In this document: positions 23,718-25,624 of the stretch, piece after piece
How positions within the stretch are numbered: the stretch's first letter is position 1
How the letters are laid out: each line of letters begins with the position of its first letter
Assembly (NCBI GenBank): GCA_021151605.1
Contig: JAGKWZ010000091.1
Coordinates: forward strand, 1-25,624
Origin: Verrucomicrobiaceae bacterium
GTDB taxonomy: Bacteria > Verrucomicrobiota > Verrucomicrobiia > Verrucomicrobiales > Verrucomicrobiaceae
Direction of reading: 5' to 3'
DNA length: 25,624 nucleotides
Made by a program: the position numbers and the translations under genes
The notes under the pieces: generated by a model
The model's database searches: none
Seen by the model: only the letters and a program-made list of their open reading frames with translations
Told to the model about the DNA's origin: nothing

Positions 23718-23735
23718 TTGGCGCGGTCTTTGCTT
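23718..23735 (+). promoter_or_regulatory. Sigma-54 (-24/-12) promoter upstream of rpoN
   Basis: The sequence TTGGCGCGGTCTTTGCTT has the invariant GG (23720-23721) and GC (23732-23733) separated by exactly ten bases and matches the consensus TTGGCACG-N4-TTGCT at all but one of the strongly conserved positions (A to G). The predicted transcription start is near 23745, about 52 bases before the rpoN ATG. This points to autoregulation of rpoN; an enhancer-binding site is not identified. Confidence 0.7.
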
Positions 23736-23796
23736 GCCAGCGACTTGCCTCAGTGAAACAGGGTAGTGGCCAACGCACTGAGGCCCCAACCCAACC

Positions 23797-25215
23797 ATGG
23801 CAGATCAAGGACTATACCAGACCCAGACTCAAAAGCTCGCCATCGGCCCACAGATGCAGCAGAGTCTCCAGATTCTGCAGGCACCGACCCTGGAACTACG
23901 TCAGATCATCCAGCAGGAGATCGAGATCAATCCAGTGCTGGAGCTTGAGAGCCCTGATGTGTCTCTGGATGACGCTGTGCCAGATGATCCCGATAATCGT
24001 GAAGAGAGAGACGAACTCGACATCATCTCCCAGATGGATGACGAATGGCGCGAATACTGGGCTCAGAGCCGGATGCAGAGTAGCAGCCGTACTTCGGAGG
24101 ATCAGGAGCGCTGGCAGTTCCTCATGGACAGCATCTCGGCTCCCACGACCTTGCAGGAGCACCTCATCTCCCAGCTCCGCACGGCGGAAACTCAGCAGCC
24201 TGAGGTCGTGAAGCTTACGGAGTTCCTCATCGGTAGCCTGGATGATCGCGGTTTTTTAACCACGCCCATTGAGGATCTAAGCCTCCAGCACGGCATCCCG
24301 CTGGATGGTTTGCAGAAAGCCAAGGACTTGCTGACCACCTTCGACCCGGTAGGCATCGGGGCGGATGATTTGCGTGAATGCCTGCTCATCCAGCTCGACC
24401 GACTGGGCAAGCGGCAGAGCCTCGCTTACCGCCTCGTGGACATCCATCTCGATGATCTGGCGAACAAGCGCTACCCCATCCTCGCCCGTAAGATGAGTGT
24501 GCCGATCGAGCAAATCTCACGCGCTTCGGATTTCATCAGCACGCTGGATCCCCGCCCGGCCTCGCGTTTCACCGCCAGTGCAAATAATTACGTCACCCCC
24601 GATATCATCATCGAACGCCAGGGCGGAGAATGGGTGCCCGTGATGAACAACGACGATCTCCCCCACCTGCGCCTGAGCAATGCCTACAAGGACATGATCA
24701 GCCAGCCGGGCAGCAGCACGGAGGTGAGAAATTACATCCGCGACAAACTCCGCAGCGGCAAATTCCTCATCCGCAGCATCCATCAGCGCCAGCAGACGAT
24801 CTTCAAGATCGCCGTGCAGATACTCTCTCATCAGCAAGAATTTTTAAAGAAGGGCACCGGCTTTCTCCGCCCACTAAACATGGCCCAGGTGGCCGATGAG
24901 GTCGGTGTGCATGAGACGACCGTCAGCCGCGCCATCTCTGGCAAATACATGGCCACCCCTCATGGCGTCTTCGAGCTGAAGTTCTTCTTCAGGCATGGCG
25001 TGAAGACTGATTCCGGCGAGGACCTCAGCAACACCAGCGTGAAAAACGCCATTGCTGATCTCATCAAAAATGAGCCCAAGTCCAAGCCGCTCAGCGATGA
25101 TAAGCTCGCGAAAATTCTCGACGGCCAGGGGATCAAGGTCGCCCGCCGCACCGTGGCAAAGTATCGCGAGGCACTGAACATCCTGCCAAGTCACCTGCGG
25201 AAATCGTTTTCGTGA
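23797..25215 (+). CDS. rpoN: RNA polymerase sigma-54 factor
   Basis: The predicted product is 472 residues, the normal length for RpoN. Region I is glutamine- and leucine-rich (QTQKLAIGPQMQQSLQILQ, LRQIIQQEIEINPVLELE) and interacts with enhancer-binding ATPases. An acidic region II follows (residues about 50-85), then the core-binding domain (about 100-300; FLIGSLDDRGFL, FDPVGIGADDLRECLLIQL), a helix-turn-helix domain (PLNMAQVADEVGVHETTVSR) and the RpoN box ARRTVAKYR at about 449-457 that contacts the -24 element. It directs transcription from -24/-12 promoters that need AAA+ activators. ATG 23797 is used; the Shine-Dalgarno is weak. A near-consensus sigma-54 promoter lies at 23718-23735. The next gene begins 42 bp downstream. 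Confidence 0.98.
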   Translation: MADQGLYQTQTQKLAIGPQMQQSLQILQAPTLELRQIIQQEIEINPVLELESPDVSLDDAVPDDPDNREERDELDIISQMDDEWREYWAQSRMQSSSRTSEDQERWQFLMDSISAPTTLQEHLISQLRTAETQQPEVVKLTEFLIGSLDDRGFLTTPIEDLSLQHGIPLDGLQKAKDLLTTFDPVGIGADDLRECLLIQLDRLGKRQSLAYRLVDIHLDDLANKRYPILARKMSVPIEQISRASDFISTLDPRPASRFTASANNYVTPDIIIERQGGEWVPVMNNDDLPHLRLSNAYKDMISQPGSSTEVRNYIRDKLRSGKFLIRSIHQRQQTIFKIAVQILSHQQEFLKKGTGFLRPLNMAQVADEVGVHETTVSRAISGKYMATPHGVFELKFFFRHGVKTDSGEDLSNTSVKNAIADLIKNEPKSKPLSDDKLAKILDGQGIKVARRTVAKYREALNILPSHLRKSFS

Positions 25216-25257
25216 ATTGCCAAGGTTGGGTTCAAGGCCGTCAATGGTTCACCGACC

Positions 25258-25624
25258 ATGAGCCCGCCTCCCCTCACCTTTTCAGACATCGGCAACCGCC
25301 TCGCCGGTCCCAGCGGCATCCAGGAACTGATGGATGACTGCGGTGAGGCGCTCACGCTCTACCCTGACATGCGGATGCTCGGCGGCGGGCAGCCTGCGGC
25401 CATCCCCGAGGTGCAGACCATCTGGCGGCAGCGCATAAGCGAGATGCTGGCCGATGGGGCCGCGCTCGACAAGACGCTGCTCAATTACGACCCACCCGGT
25501 GGCAATCCCGTCTTTCGTGAGGCCATGGCGAGCTTCCTGAAACGCGAATGCGGCTGGGACGTCACGCGGGAAAACATCGCCGTCGTGCCGAGCAGCCAGA
25601 CCGGCTTTTTCCTGCTCTTTAATC
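25258..25624 (+). CDS. avtA: Valine-pyruvate aminotransferase (partial, 3' end beyond window)
   Basis: Only the first 122 residues are inside the window. They match the start of the AvtA-type PLP-dependent class I/II aminotransferases: LTFSDIGNRLAGPSGIQELMDD, MRMLGGGQPAAIPEVQ, LLNYDPPGGNPVFREAMASF and ENIAVVPSSQTGFFLLF. The enzyme exchanges amino groups between alanine or valine and their keto acids in branched-chain amino acid metabolism. The catalytic lysine lies beyond the edge. ATG 25258 begins 42 bp after the rpoN stop on the same strand, so co-transcription is possible. Confidence 0.88.
   Translation, partial: MSPPPLTFSDIGNRLAGPSGIQELMDDCGEALTLYPDMRMLGGGQPAAIPEVQTIWRQRISEMLADGAALDKTLLNYDPPGGNPVFREAMASFLKRECGWDVTRENIAVVPSSQTGFFLLFN

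Overview
The window looks like a chromosomal piece from a Verrucomicrobia-type (PVC superphylum) bacterium. The basis is gene content and moderately GC-rich codon use, not a database search. Signs include a ThuA plus discoidin plus PVC-type dehydrogenase fusion, a quinoprotein-like beta-propeller, and giant secreted proteins built from LamG and Ig-like modules. Shine-Dalgarno sequences are weak or absent at most starts.

Layout. (1) 1-2161, minus strand: the 5' part of a secreted ThuA/F5-8C/beta-propeller protein that runs off the left edge. (2) 2223-2529: a 42-bp-periodic array of palindromes that fills the gap to the next gene. (3) 2530-3243, minus: exported LolA-like protein. It is divergent from 3404-4834, plus: a cytosolic TPR plus AAA ATPase, followed by 4919-6400, plus: an exported PQQ-type beta-propeller protein. 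A strong hairpin at 6409-6439 separates this block from the convergent giant-gene block. (4) 6456-20409, minus: two giant paralogous secreted metallophosphoesterase proteins with a small exported TPR protein between them. The left giant carries two different phosphoesterase domains and has a single-base frameshift just before its C-terminal module. (5) 20639-21568, plus: ribF. (6) 21576-23587, minus: an OppF-like ATPase followed by rodA. (7) 23718-25215, plus: a near-consensus sigma-54 promoter followed by rpoN. (8) 25258 to the right edge, plus: the start of a valine-pyruvate aminotransferase gene.

How the parts may work together. Blocks 5 to 8 are ordinary housekeeping genes, although rpoN appears to be under its own sigma factor. 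The accessory interest lies in the giant-phosphoesterase block. The TPR gene and the left giant overlap by ATGA and so are probably translated together. The TPR gene and the right giant share a nearly identical 22-bp element about 30 bp before their start codons. This suggests one regulated programme for cell-surface or secreted phosphoester hydrolysis with carbohydrate- or protein-binding (LamG, Ig, Calx-beta) modules. That function is an inference. The co-regulation is supported by sequence but untested.
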